DNA of 64,000 nt from Blattabacterium cuenoti (GTDB lineage Bacteria; Bacteroidota; Bacteroidia; Flavobacteriales; Blattabacteriaceae), in NCBI RefSeq assembly GCF_014251255.1, contig NZ_CP059182.1, positions 186,001 through 250,000 of the forward strand, given 5' to 3'. The position numbers were made by a program, and so were the translations under genes. The notes below the pieces were generated by a model that made no database searches, was not told the origin of the DNA, and saw nothing but the letters and a program-made list of their open reading frames with translations. Positions 1 through 7,927 of this stretch are shown here, one piece after another (the stretch's first letter is position 1; each line of letters opens with the position of its first letter).

Positions 1-248
1 TCTAATGGTCCTAATTCTAGGACATTCATTTTTCTAACAGAAAAATACATAATTATAGCTTTTTTTATCCATTCATTAACTATCCACTTTCCATTTAAAA
101 ATTCAGAAACTCTTATGTTTCCTTGTTCTATATGATCTATAACTTCAATTACCACATTTTGTATCTTTCTATCTGAATTCCACATTTTTTTTTTATTCCA
201 AGCTTTTTCTATTTCTAATTTAAGATTATCTTTTTTAAGGGTATTCAC
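1..248 (-). CDS. dapD: Tetrahydrodipicolinate N-succinyltransferase, N-terminal part (cut by window edge)
   Basis: Reading the minus strand from a GTG at 248 gives an open frame that runs off the left edge (about 82 codons visible). The N-terminal helical segment matches DapD: an IEKAWN stretch near residue 15, then an IRVSE stretch and NEWIKKAII. DapD transfers a succinyl group to tetrahydrodipicolinate in the lysine/meso-diaminopimelate pathway, which supplies both protein and peptidoglycan. There is no ATG in frame upstream; TTG at 257 is the only other conventional start. A TACTTTTG -7-like element lies just upstream (272-279), giving a short leader consistent with the GTG start. The catalytic left-handed beta-helix lies outside the window. 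Confidence 0.85.
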   Translation of the reverse strand, partial: MNTLKKDNLKLEIEKAWNKKKMWNSDRKIQNVVIEVIDHIEQGNIRVSEFLNGKWIVNEWIKKAIIMYFSVRKMNVLELGPL

Positions 249-271
249 TTGACACAAATCTTTAAAAGAAA

Positions 272-279
272 CAAAAGTA
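272..279 (-). promoter_or_regulatory. Candidate -7 element for dapD
   Basis: The minus strand reads TACTTTTG, matching the Bacteroidetes TAnnTTTG -7 consensus. It lies 24 bases upstream of the dapD GTG. No clear -33 TTG is seen. Chance matches are common in such AT-rich DNA. Confidence 0.4.
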
Positions 280-304
280 GTAAAAAATAAAACAAGTATA
301 TCTA

Positions 305-745
305 ATGACAAAAAAAATATTGGGAATAGATTATGGAAATGTAATCACTGGTTTATCTATAACAGATTCTAAACAAATATTTGCATTTGGACTAAATGCA
401 ATTCCCACTAAAAAATTAATGAGTTTTTTATCTCTGGTTATAGATCATGAAAAAATAGAAAAAATTGTTATAGGATTACCAAAAACATTAAAAAATAAAA
501 ATGCTTTCATAGAAAAGTCTATTCAAAAATTTATTTATGAATTTCATAAAAAATATCCTAAAATTCTTATAGAAAGATTAGATGAACGATTTACATCTAA
601 AATGGCTTTTGATACTATGATTGAATTAGGATTCAAAAAAAAAAAGAGAAAAAAAAAAATAATTTTGAACGAAATTAGTGCTATTATTATTCTACAATCT
701 TATCTTACTTATCTTAAAAAAAAAGGAGAGAATAAAAAAAAATAA
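305..745 (+). CDS. ruvX: RuvX/YqgF-family putative Holliday junction resolvase
   Basis: 146 residues with an RNase H-like fold signature: KILGIDYG at 4-11 with the first acidic residue D9, IGLPK at 56-60 and LDERFTSKMAF at 92-102. Family members act in pre-16S rRNA 5' end processing and have been proposed as Holliday junction resolvases. The last conserved helix usually begins with an acidic D before E/S-x-S-A; here it reads N122-E123-I-S-A, so one candidate catalytic Asp may be Asn. Just before it, two A11 runs encode K111-K118. Divergent from dapD; def follows three bases after the stop. Confidence 0.85.
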   Translation: MTKKILGIDYGNVITGLSITDSKQIFAFGLNAIPTKKLMSFLSLVIDHEKIEKIVIGLPKTLKNKNAFIEKSIQKFIYEFHKKYPKILIERLDERFTSKMAFDTMIELGFKKKKRKKKIILNEISAIIILQSYLTYLKKKGENKKK

Positions 746-748
746 ATT

Positions 749-1294
749 ATGGTTTTACCTATAATCATTTATGGAAATCCTATTCTTAGAAAAAAATGTC
801 TAGATGTAGACATTCTTTCTTGTAGTAGTAGAAAAAATATAAATCAATTGATAAAAGATATGTTCGAGACGATACATACAGCCAAAGGAATAGGATTAGC
901 CGCTCCTCAAATTGGAAAAAATATAAGACTTTTTATACTAAAAGTAGAGGAAACTACATTAGTAGCAAAGAATGCTAAAAAAAAAATAAATAATTCTTAT
1001 AAAGAGGTTTTTATTAATGCAAGAATATTAAAACACTATGGAGAAGAATGTAAATTTTATGAAGGTTGTCTTAGCATTCCTGGAATCATGGGATTTGTGA
1101 ATAGAAAATCTCATGTGTTAATAGAATATTATGATCACAATTGGAGAAAAAAGAAACAAATTTTTAAAGGAATATGTGCGAGAGTAATTCAACATGAATA
1201 TGATCATCTTAATGGAAAACTTTTTATAGATTCTTTTTCTTCTTATAAGAAAAAATTAGTAAAAGAAAAATTAATTCATTTATTAAAAAAATAA
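749..1294 (+). CDS. def: Peptide deformylase
   Basis: 181 residues. All three metalloprotease motifs are present: GIGLAAPQIG (47-56), EGCLSIPG (105-112, metal ligand C107) and QHEYDHLNG (148-156, ligands H149 and H153, catalytic E150). It removes the formyl group from the initiator Met of nascent proteins. Located three bases after ruvX and probably co-transcribed with it; converges on rplT with nine bases between the stops. A lysine-rich insertion around residues 73-85 separates motifs 1 and 2. Confidence 0.96.
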   Translation: MVLPIIIYGNPILRKKCLDVDILSCSSRKNINQLIKDMFETIHTAKGIGLAAPQIGKNIRLFILKVEETTLVAKNAKKKINNSYKEVFINARILKHYGEECKFYEGCLSIPGIMGFVNRKSHVLIEYYDHNWRKKKQIFKGICARVIQHEYDHLNGKLFIDSFSSYKKKLVKEKLIHLLKK

Positions 1295-1303
1295 AAAAAA
1301 TTA

Positions 1304-1654
1304 TTATGAAATAATGTAATCAACTATTTTTTTGAAAGTTTTTGGATCATTCATAGAAAAATCGGAAAGAAATTTTCTATTAAGTTTAATTTTTTTATCG
1401 GATAATTTTTTCATAAAAACAGAATAAGACATCTTTCCTGATTTACGGATTCCAGCGTTAATACGTTGAATCCAAAGAGATTTAAAATCTCTTTTCCTTC
1501 TTTTTCTTCCTGAAAAAGCATAACTGAAAGATTTTTCTACAGCATTTTTTGCCACTGTATAAACTTTACTTCTTGCTCCATAAAAACCTTTTGCTGATTT
1601 AAGTATTTTTTTTCTTCTTCTTCTAGAGGAAACTGCATTTGTAGATCTAGGCAT
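1304..1654 (-). CDS. rplT: 50S ribosomal protein L20
   Basis: 116 residues, highly basic. The N-terminus MPRSTNAVSSRRRRKKILK and the following GFYGARSKVYTVAKNAVEKSF and RRKRDFKSLWIQRINA stretches are diagnostic of L20, which binds 23S rRNA early in 50S assembly. Last gene of the thrS-infC-rpmI-rplT operon, 11 bases after rpmI. In E. coli L20 represses its own operon; no matching operator can be identified by eye here. Confidence 0.97.
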   Translation of the reverse strand: MPRSTNAVSSRRRRKKILKSAKGFYGARSKVYTVAKNAVEKSFSYAFSGRKRRKRDFKSLWIQRINAGIRKSGKMSYSVFMKKLSDKKIKLNRKFLSDFSMNDPKTFKKIVDYIIS

Positions 1655-1665
1655 TTAAATAACAA

Positions 1666-1854
1666 TTAAAGTTGTTTTTTTATATTTTTTTTATCTGAAT
1701 TTTTCAATATAGAAAACCGAGAAAGATTTCTTTTTCTCCTTTTCGATTTTTTGGTTAAAAGATGATTTTTGAACGCATGTTTCTTTTTTATAGATCCACT
1801 AGATGTTTTTTTAAATCTTTTTTTTGATCCTGATTTTGTTTTTAATTTTGGCAT
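1666..1854 (-). CDS. rpmI: 50S ribosomal protein L35
   Basis: 62 residues from the Met that gives [15 protein letters not shown], the family-typical N-terminus; another in-frame ATG two codons upstream (1860) would add Met-Asn. The [22 protein letters not shown] core is nearly invariant in L35. A small basic protein of the 50S subunit. It sits between infC and rplT as in the classic operon. The C-terminal tail (DKKNIKKQL) is lineage-specific. Confidence 0.96.
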   Translation of the reverse strand: MPKLKTKSGSKKRFKKTSSGSIKKKHAFKNHLLTKKSKRRKRNLSRFSILKNSDKKNIKKQL

Positions 1855-1864
1855 ATTCATATTA

Positions 1865-2452
1865 TTATGAAAATTTTTTGGGAGCTAATATCATATACAT
1901 TCTTTTACCTTCCATAATTGGCATTTGTTCTACTCTTCCATATTCTTCAATTTCTTCTGCAAATTTTAACAATTTTATTTTTCCTTGATCTTTATACACG
2001 ATAGAACGTCCTTTAAAAAAAACAAATACTTTTACTTTATCTCCACGCATTAAGAATTTTTCAGCACTTTTTATTTTCACTTTTCCATCATGATCTCCTA
2101 TTTGTGGTCCAAATCTGATTTCTTTAGTATTAACTTTTACTTGTTTTGCTTTAAATTGCTTTTTTTTCTTTTTTTGTTCATACAAAAATTTCTTATAATC
2201 CAATATTTTGCATACTGGAGGATCTAATTTAGGATTCATTTCAACCAAATCTAATTCTTTAGATTGAGCAATCTGAAGAGCTTCTTGTATAGAGTAAATT
2301 CCATTCTTTAGAGAAGAATCTCCACCTATACCTATACCTACTAAACGAACTTTACTGGAATCAATGTTTGTATTAATCCTATGTTTCTCTTTTTTTCTAG
2401 GGAGTGGACGAAAAATTTTTTTCTTTCCTCTTGAAAATTTATTTTTTATAAT
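1865..2452 (-). CDS. infC: Translation initiation factor IF-3, probable AUU start
   Basis: The frame encodes a complete IF3. An N-terminal arm ([16 protein letters not shown]) leads to the N-domain with [21 protein letters not shown], then [39 protein letters not shown]. The C-domain has [13 protein letters not shown] and ends in APKKFS. From the upstream TAA stop to M49 (in NPKL context) the frame has no ATG and no GTG; the only TTG lies inside the conserved N-domain and would truncate it. The best start is ATT at 2452-2450, overlapping the thrS stop; ATA at 2449 or ATT at 2461 are alternatives. From 2452 the protein is 195 residues. AUU is the known E. coli infC start used for autoregulation by IF3. 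Confidence 0.88.
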   Translation of the reverse strand: MIKNKFSRGKKKIFRPLPRKKEKHRINTNIDSSKVRLVGIGIGGDSSLKNGIYSIQEALQIAQSKELDLVEMNPKLDPPVCKILDYKKFLYEQKKKKKQFKAKQVKVNTKEIRFGPQIGDHDGKVKIKSAEKFLMRGDKVKVFVFFKGRSIVYKDQGKIKLLKFAEEIEEYGRVEQMPIMEGKRMYMILAPKKFS

Positions 2453-3723
2453 GTATAAAATTTTTTATTAGTTTCTTTTTCTTTAAAAATGGTTTGTATT
2501 CCATTAGAAATAGTGAAGACTCCTATATGACCTATTCCATGACGTCTAAGTGAAATCATCTCGTTTCTTTCTTCTTTTTCTCCTAAAATCACCATATAAG
2601 GAATTTTAGAATCTTCTGAATCTTTTATTTTTTTATGAATCTTCTCATTCCTACTATCAATAAAAACACGAATATCGTTATTTAACATCAAATTTAAAAT
2701 TTTTTTTGCATACACTATATATTTATCACTTATAGGAAGTATAACGACCTGATTAGGAGCTAACCATAAAGGAAGATTTCCTTTTGTATGTTCTATAATA
2801 ATAGCTATAAGACGTTCTAAAGAACCAAAAGGAGCACGGTGAATCATTACGGGACGATGTTTTTCATTATTTTTTCCTTTATAATATAAATTAAACCTTT
2901 CAGGTAAATTATAATCTATCTGAATTGTTCCTAGTTGCCAATTTCTCCCCAAAGAATCTTTTATAAGAAAATCTAATTTTGGTCCATAAAAAGCTGCTTC
3001 TCCATAATTTATAGATGCTTTTATTCTTTCTTCTTTAACTATTCTTAAAATAATTTTTTCAGCTTTGTTCCAATTTGTTTCTGATCCAATATAGTTATTG
3101 GTTTTTTTTGGGTCTCTAAGAGAGATTCTTACTGTATATTCTAAAAAACCTAAACGACGAAAAACGTAAATAACTAAACTTATTACTTTTTTAAATTCTT
3201 CTAATAATTGATCATACGTGCAAAAAATATGAGCATCATCTTGTGTAAAACATCTGACTCTTGTCAGACCATGAAGTTCTCCAGTTTTTTCATAACGATA
3301 GACTGTTCCAAATTCTGCAAAACGTTTAGGAAGATCACGATAAGACCATTCTTGTGAACGGTAAACTTCACAATGATGAGGACAGTTCATTGGTTTTAGA
3401 AGAAATTCTTCTTTTTGACGAGGAGTTTGAATTGGTTGAAAACTATCTTTTCCATATTTATTCCAATGACCACTTCTAATATATAATTTTTTATGTCCAA
3501 TATGAGGAGTCACAATCATTTCATATCCTGATTCTTTTTGAATATTAGTTAAAAATTCTTCTAAATTTTTTCTAAAAATTGTTCCTCTAGGTAACCACAA
3601 TGGTAATCCTGTTCCTACTTCGTCAGAAAAAATAAAAAATTTTAATTTTTTACCTATTTTTCTATGATCTATATTTGTATCTTCTTTTTTTTTTGAAATT
3701 GAAGACAATTTATCTACTGACAT
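2446..3723 (-). CDS. thrS: Threonyl-tRNA synthetase lacking the TGS and editing domains
   Basis: 425 residues, whereas bacterial ThrRS is usually about 640. The protein begins at the catalytic core: DHRKIGKKLKFF (19-30) and LPLWLPRGTIFRKNLEEF. It keeps the zinc ligands C114 (KPMNCPHHC), H165 (DDAHIFC) and the HRAPFGSLERL His, class II motif 2 (VYRYEKTGELHGLTRVR) and the C-terminal anticodon-binding domain. The N1 (TGS) and N2 (editing, deacylation of Ser-tRNA-Thr) regions are absent. A TAG stop lies two codons upstream of the ATG, and only 75 bases separate it from glpF, so they are not hidden by a frameshift. Head of the infC-rpmI-rplT operon. Confidence 0.93.
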   Translation of the reverse strand: MSVDKLSSISKKKEDTNIDHRKIGKKLKFFIFSDEVGTGLPLWLPRGTIFRKNLEEFLTNIQKESGYEMIVTPHIGHKKLYIRSGHWNKYGKDSFQPIQTPRQKEEFLLKPMNCPHHCEVYRSQEWSYRDLPKRFAEFGTVYRYEKTGELHGLTRVRCFTQDDAHIFCTYDQLLEEFKKVISLVIYVFRRLGFLEYTVRISLRDPKKTNNYIGSETNWNKAEKIILRIVKEERIKASINYGEAAFYGPKLDFLIKDSLGRNWQLGTIQIDYNLPERFNLYYKGKNNEKHRPVMIHRAPFGSLERLIAIIIEHTKGNLPLWLAPNQVVILPISDKYIVYAKKILNLMLNNDIRVFIDSRNEKIHKKIKDSEDSKIPYMVILGEKEERNEMISLRRHGIGHIGVFTISNGIQTIFKEKETNKKFYTL

Positions 3724-3798
3724 ACACTACGGAACTAAACTAACTACTCTAAATTACCTGAAAAAATCATATGAAATAAGTTACAAGTTTTTTTTTTA

Positions 3799-4545
3799 TC
3801 ATGATAAAAAAAATAAATACAATGCAGAAGCAATTATACTTCCTACAATAGGGCCTAATACAGGAATAAAAGCGTAATTCCAATTACTTTTTCCTTTTCC
3901 AGGGATTGGGATGATAGAATGAATAATTCTTGGTCCTAGATCTCTAGCGGGGTTCATAGCATATCCAGTTGTTCCTCCTAAAGATAATCCAATTCCTAAT
4001 ACAATTAAAGATGATGAAAAAGCCCCTAATCCTAATTCTACAATAGAATATTTTGTTTCATGAAAAACAATGAATTTTTCTGTAAGAAAGAAAGAAACAA
4101 ATATAAAAATAAAAGTAGCGAGTACTTCACTTAAAAAATTTGAAAAAAAATTTTTTATAGAAGGAATCGTCGTAAAAACAGATAATTTATACTGTTCATT
4201 TTTAGTTTCTAAAAAATGATCCTTATATAAAATACAGACTAATAAAGATCCTAACATTGCTCCTATGAATTGAGAAATAATATAATAAGGAACAAGGATC
4301 CAATCAAATTTACCAATTATAGCTAACCCTATTGTAACAGATGGATTTAAATGTGCTCCGCTATAAGGATAAGAAACTAAAATTCCCATGAAAACAGCTA
4401 AAGACCATCCAACAGAAATAGTTAGCCATCCACCATCTCCATGTCCATGTCCTTTGGTTTTAGATAAAAAAACATTAGCTACAACTCCATTTCCTAAAAA
4501 AACTAGAATCATAGTTCCTATTATTTCTGCATATATTTTTGTCAT
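3799..4545 (-). CDS. glpF: Glycerol facilitator / aquaporin-family channel
   Basis: 248 residues, MIP family with about six membrane segments and two half-helix loops: GAHLNPS (63-69, NPS instead of NPA) and GYAMNPARD (194-202). The Asp after NPAR is typical of aquaglyceroporins, and the position next to glpK and glpD supports glycerol uptake across the inner membrane. A Gly/His-rich loop (GHGHGDGG) follows the first helix. ATG start; 58 bases after the glpK stop, so probably co-transcribed. Confidence 0.9.
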   Translation of the reverse strand: MTKIYAEIIGTMILVFLGNGVVANVFLSKTKGHGHGDGGWLTISVGWSLAVFMGILVSYPYSGAHLNPSVTIGLAIIGKFDWILVPYYIISQFIGAMLGSLLVCILYKDHFLETKNEQYKLSVFTTIPSIKNFFSNFLSEVLATFIFIFVSFFLTEKFIVFHETKYSIVELGLGAFSSSLIVLGIGLSLGGTTGYAMNPARDLGPRIIHSIIPIPGKGKSNWNYAFIPVLGPIVGSIIASALYLFFLS

Positions 4546-4603
4546 ATTTTTTTTAAATTTTAGACAGACAAAACCTTTATTTCTTTTTCAGATTTATTTT
4601 TCT

Positions 4604-6103
4604 TTATTTGTTTGTGTGGGAAGACCAAGAACGAGTTGTTTTTACTGCTCTTTTCCAACCTTGAATTCGTTCCCAACGATTTGACATTCCTTTTGGTTCA
4701 AAAATTTGTTCTAATTGCCATTTGTCTTGAATTTCTTCAAGACTTGTCCAATAATTTACAGCTAATCCTGCTAAATAAGCTGCTCCAGCTGCTGTAAGTT
4801 CAGATATTTTGGATTTAACAACTTTTACATTCAAAATTTCAGATTGAAATTGCATTAATAATTTATTTACTGTTGCTCCTCCATCTACACGTAGTTCTTT
4901 GATAGAAATACCGGAATCTGCTTCCATAGCTTTAAGAACATCCATATTTTGAAAAGCAATACTTTCCAAAGCAGCTCTCACAAAATGAGCAGAAGAAGTT
5001 CCTCTCGTAATTCCAACGATAGTTCCTCTTGCTTGTTGATCCCAATAAGGAGCTCCCAATCCAGAAAAAGCTGGTACCATATAAATACCTTCTGTATTTT
5101 CTACAGAAGAAGCGAGTGTTTCAGCTTCACTAGAAGATAAAAGCAACCCTAATCCATCTCTTAGCCATTGAACAACAGCTCCTGCAATAAATACACTTCC
5201 TTCTAAAGCGTATTGAACTTGATCCTTTATTTTCCAAGCAATGGTAGTAATTAAATTATTTTGAGAAAAAACAGGTGTTTCTCCTACATTCATTAACATA
5301 AAACAACCTGTCCCATAAGTGTTTTTTACCATTCCAATTTTAGTACACATTTGACCGAAAAGAGAAGCTTGTTGATCTCCTGCAATTCCAGATATGGGAA
5401 TTTTATGAGAAAGAATGTGTCCAGTAGTGTATCCAAAAATCTCACTAGAAGATTTCACTTCTGGAAGCATTGTTTTCGGAATATCAAATAAGTTGATTAA
5501 CTCTTGGTCCCAACTAAGTGTATGAATGTTAAAAAGCATGGTACGAGATGCATTAGTAACATCTGTCACATGAATTTTTTTTCCGGTTAAATTCCAAATT
5601 AACCATGAATCTATAGTTCCAAAGGCTAATGTTCCAGAATAAGCTTTTTTTCTAGCTCCTGGAACATTATCTAAAATCCATTTAATTTTAGTGGCAGAAA
5701 AATATGGATCTATAATAAGTCCCGTTTTTTTTCTAATCATTTCAGTTAACCCGTCACATTTAATTTGATCACAATAATCTGATGTACGTCTGTCTTGCCA
5801 AACGATAGCATTGAAAATAGGTTCTCCTGTTTTTCTATCCCAGACAACAGTAGTTTCTCTTTGATTAGTGATTCCTATTGAAACAATATTCTCTCCTTCT
5901 AAATTTGCCTTTAAAATCGCTTCCAAAGCAACTGAAGCTTGTGTAGACCATATTTCTTCTGCATTATGTTCTACCCATCCAGGGGAAGGATAAATTTGTG
6001 TAAATTCTCTTTGAGCTACAGAAATAATGTTTCCAATTTTATCAAAAATAATAGCTCTAGAACTAGTGGTTCCCTGATCTAATGATAGCACATATTTTTT
6101 CAT
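4604..6103 (-). CDS. glpK: Glycerol kinase
   Basis: 499 residues from the ATG giving [20 protein letters not shown]; an in-frame ATG at 6142 would add 13 atypical residues. FGGY-family features are complete: phosphate-binding DQGTTSSR (9-16), ERE-type [24 protein letters not shown], and the C-terminal [12 protein letters not shown] and [10 protein letters not shown]. It converts glycerol to glycerol-3-phosphate, trapping glycerol brought in by GlpF. Length is normal (E. coli 502). Lies between glpD and glpF on the same strand. Confidence 0.96.
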   Translation of the reverse strand: MKKYVLSLDQGTTSSRAIIFDKIGNIISVAQREFTQIYPSPGWVEHNAEEIWSTQASVALEAILKANLEGENIVSIGITNQRETTVVWDRKTGEPIFNAIVWQDRRTSDYCDQIKCDGLTEMIRKKTGLIIDPYFSATKIKWILDNVPGARKKAYSGTLAFGTIDSWLIWNLTGKKIHVTDVTNASRTMLFNIHTLSWDQELINLFDIPKTMLPEVKSSSEIFGYTTGHILSHKIPISGIAGDQQASLFGQMCTKIGMVKNTYGTGCFMLMNVGETPVFSQNNLITTIAWKIKDQVQYALEGSVFIAGAVVQWLRDGLGLLLSSSEAETLASSVENTEGIYMVPAFSGLGAPYWDQQARGTIVGITRGTSSAHFVRAALESIAFQNMDVLKAMEADSGISIKELRVDGGATVNKLLMQFQSEILNVKVVKSKISELTAAGAAYLAGLAVNYWTSLEEIQDKWQLEQIFEPKGMSNRWERIQGWKRAVKTTRSWSSHTNK

Positions 6104-6166
6104 AAGTATATTAGTGAATGATGATAATAATGGTGTTTCCAACTTTTGAATTAACGATTAACGATA

Positions 6167-7795
6167 TCAAACTACTGGATAATAATATTGCATAGCTAAC
6201 TCTTTGAAAGCAGCTACCTGTGATTTTTCCCATTCTTCATCTTTAGAAAGTTCTTGAGCCATTAATGCTGCTACTCTTGGGGCTATATCTATTGCTTTTT
6301 TGGCATTTAAAAATAATAAACGAAATCTTCTTGCTAAAACATCTTCAATTGTTCTAGCCATTTCATGACGTACCATCCATATAACTTCTGCCTTAGTACA
6401 ATAATAAGAAGTGTTTTGTGTTTGTGAAATAAGTGAATCTCCTAATAAAGGATTCTCCTCAATTAATTTTTTAATATGATATTCATCTTCTCCATATTTT
6501 TTCCAATAAGAATTTGGATTCTTGCATTCGTAAGAAAAAGCTCCATAAATTTTTATATTTTTTGTTGAAGAAGGAACTTTATTTAAATTTCCTATTTCAA
6601 TAGCTTTATTAACAGTTTCCTCAGCCATTTTTCTATATGTGGTCCATTTTCCACCTATAATTGTAACCAGTCCAGAAGGACTTATCATAAGTTTATGAGA
6701 TCTAGAAATATCTTTAGCGGAAGTAGTAGAAGATAAATGGTGAGGAACAACAAGAGGTCGTAATCCTGAAAAAGCACTTAATATATCAGATTTTCTAGGA
6801 GAATGGATAAAATATTTTTTGAAAGTTTGCAAAATAAAGTCTATTTCTTTTTCTAAAGGTTTGGGGTCAAGAATACATTTATCCAAAAAAGTATCTGTAG
6901 TTCCTACTAAAACATGATCATACCATGGAACACTAAACAAAATTCTTCCATCAGAAGTTTTTGGTATTACTATAGCATTAGAACTACTAAAAAAAGATCT
7001 TTTTAACACAATATGTGTTCCTTGACTAGGTTTTATCAAAATGGGACATGTACATTGATCCATTTTTGAAATGGAATCAGAAAATACTCCAGTTGCATTA
7101 ATAACTATTTTGGAATAAATAGAATATTTTTTTTTCGTTTCAAGATCATCCGCTACAACTCCAGATATTTTATTTCCAACTTTCTTGATAAGATTTTTTA
7201 CTTGAAAATAGTTTAACAAGACGCCTCCTTTTTTAACGCAAGTTTGTGCTAAATTAATAGCTAAACGAGAATCATCAAATTGACCATCATAATATAAAAT
7301 TCCTCCTTTTAACTTATCAGGTTTCATTTCAGGAAAAATATTTAATATTTCCTTTTTGGATAAAAATTTGGATTTTCCAAAACTTAGTGAACCCGCTAAC
7401 CATTCGTAAAGTTTTAAACCACTCCAATACAAAAAACCCATTCTCCAACTAAAAATTGGAATAACAAATCGTTGTATCTTAACTAAATGAGGAGCATTTT
7501 GCAACAAAAGACCTCTTTCTTGTAATGCTTCATAAACTAATTTAATATTTCCTTGAGCTAAATACCGTATTCCTCCGTGAACTAATTTAGTACTTCTACT
7601 AGAAGTTCCTTTGGAAAAATCAGATTGTTCCAAAAGAAGAGTTTTATATCCCCTAGAAGCTGAATCCAAAGCAATTCCTAATCCTGTGGCTCCTCCTCCA
7701 ATAATGATAACATCCCAAACATTTATATCATCTAAAATCTTCAAAAATCTATCTCTATTTAATAAAAAACCTTTCATCATGGGTTCCTCATTCAA
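6167..7795 (-). CDS. glpD: Aerobic glycerol-3-phosphate dehydrogenase (FAD, quinone-linked)
   Basis: 542 residues. The FAD-binding Rossmann motif IIIGGGATGLGIALDSASRG lies near residues 31-50, followed by GTSSRSTKLVHGGIRYLAQG, the GlpD family signature. The C-terminal domain carries the WMVRHEMARTIEDVLARRFRLLF block. It oxidises glycerol-3-phosphate to dihydroxyacetone phosphate at the inner membrane, giving electrons to quinone and so to the cbb3 oxidase encoded at 49699-53483. First gene of glpD-glpK-glpF; a -7-like element lies at 7854-7861. Confidence 0.95.
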   Translation of the reverse strand: MNEEPMMKGFLLNRDRFLKILDDINVWDVIIIGGGATGLGIALDSASRGYKTLLLEQSDFSKGTSSRSTKLVHGGIRYLAQGNIKLVYEALQERGLLLQNAPHLVKIQRFVIPIFSWRMGFLYWSGLKLYEWLAGSLSFGKSKFLSKKEILNIFPEMKPDKLKGGILYYDGQFDDSRLAINLAQTCVKKGGVLLNYFQVKNLIKKVGNKISGVVADDLETKKKYSIYSKIVINATGVFSDSISKMDQCTCPILIKPSQGTHIVLKRSFFSSSNAIVIPKTSDGRILFSVPWYDHVLVGTTDTFLDKCILDPKPLEKEIDFILQTFKKYFIHSPRKSDILSAFSGLRPLVVPHHLSSTTSAKDISRSHKLMISPSGLVTIIGGKWTTYRKMAEETVNKAIEIGNLNKVPSSTKNIKIYGAFSYECKNPNSYWKKYGEDEYHIKKLIEENPLLGDSLISQTQNTSYYCTKAEVIWMVRHEMARTIEDVLARRFRLLFLNAKKAIDIAPRVAALMAQELSKDEEWEKSQVAAFKELAMQYYYPVV

Positions 7796-7853
7796 TTCAT
7801 ATAATAATTTAAAAACGACAAATAATATAAAAAAATTTTAAATATTAAATGGA

Positions 7854-7861
7854 CAAAATTA
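7854..7861 (-). promoter_or_regulatory. Candidate -7 element for the glp cluster
   Basis: The minus strand reads TAATTTTG, a TAnnTTTG match, 59 bases upstream of the glpD ATG in the 132-base spacer after ffh. No operator-like palindrome was recognised there. Confidence 0.4.
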
Positions 7862-7927
7862 AAAATATTTTCAATAGTAGACAATTATTATCAAAATTGA
7901 TTAAATATTTTATAATTATAAGTAAAT

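Noticed and set aside
3724-3798. A frameshifted remnant of the missing ThrRS N-terminus
   Set aside because: Only 75 bases are available, an in-frame stop lies two codons before the thrS ATG, and no TGS or editing motif is seen in any frame.
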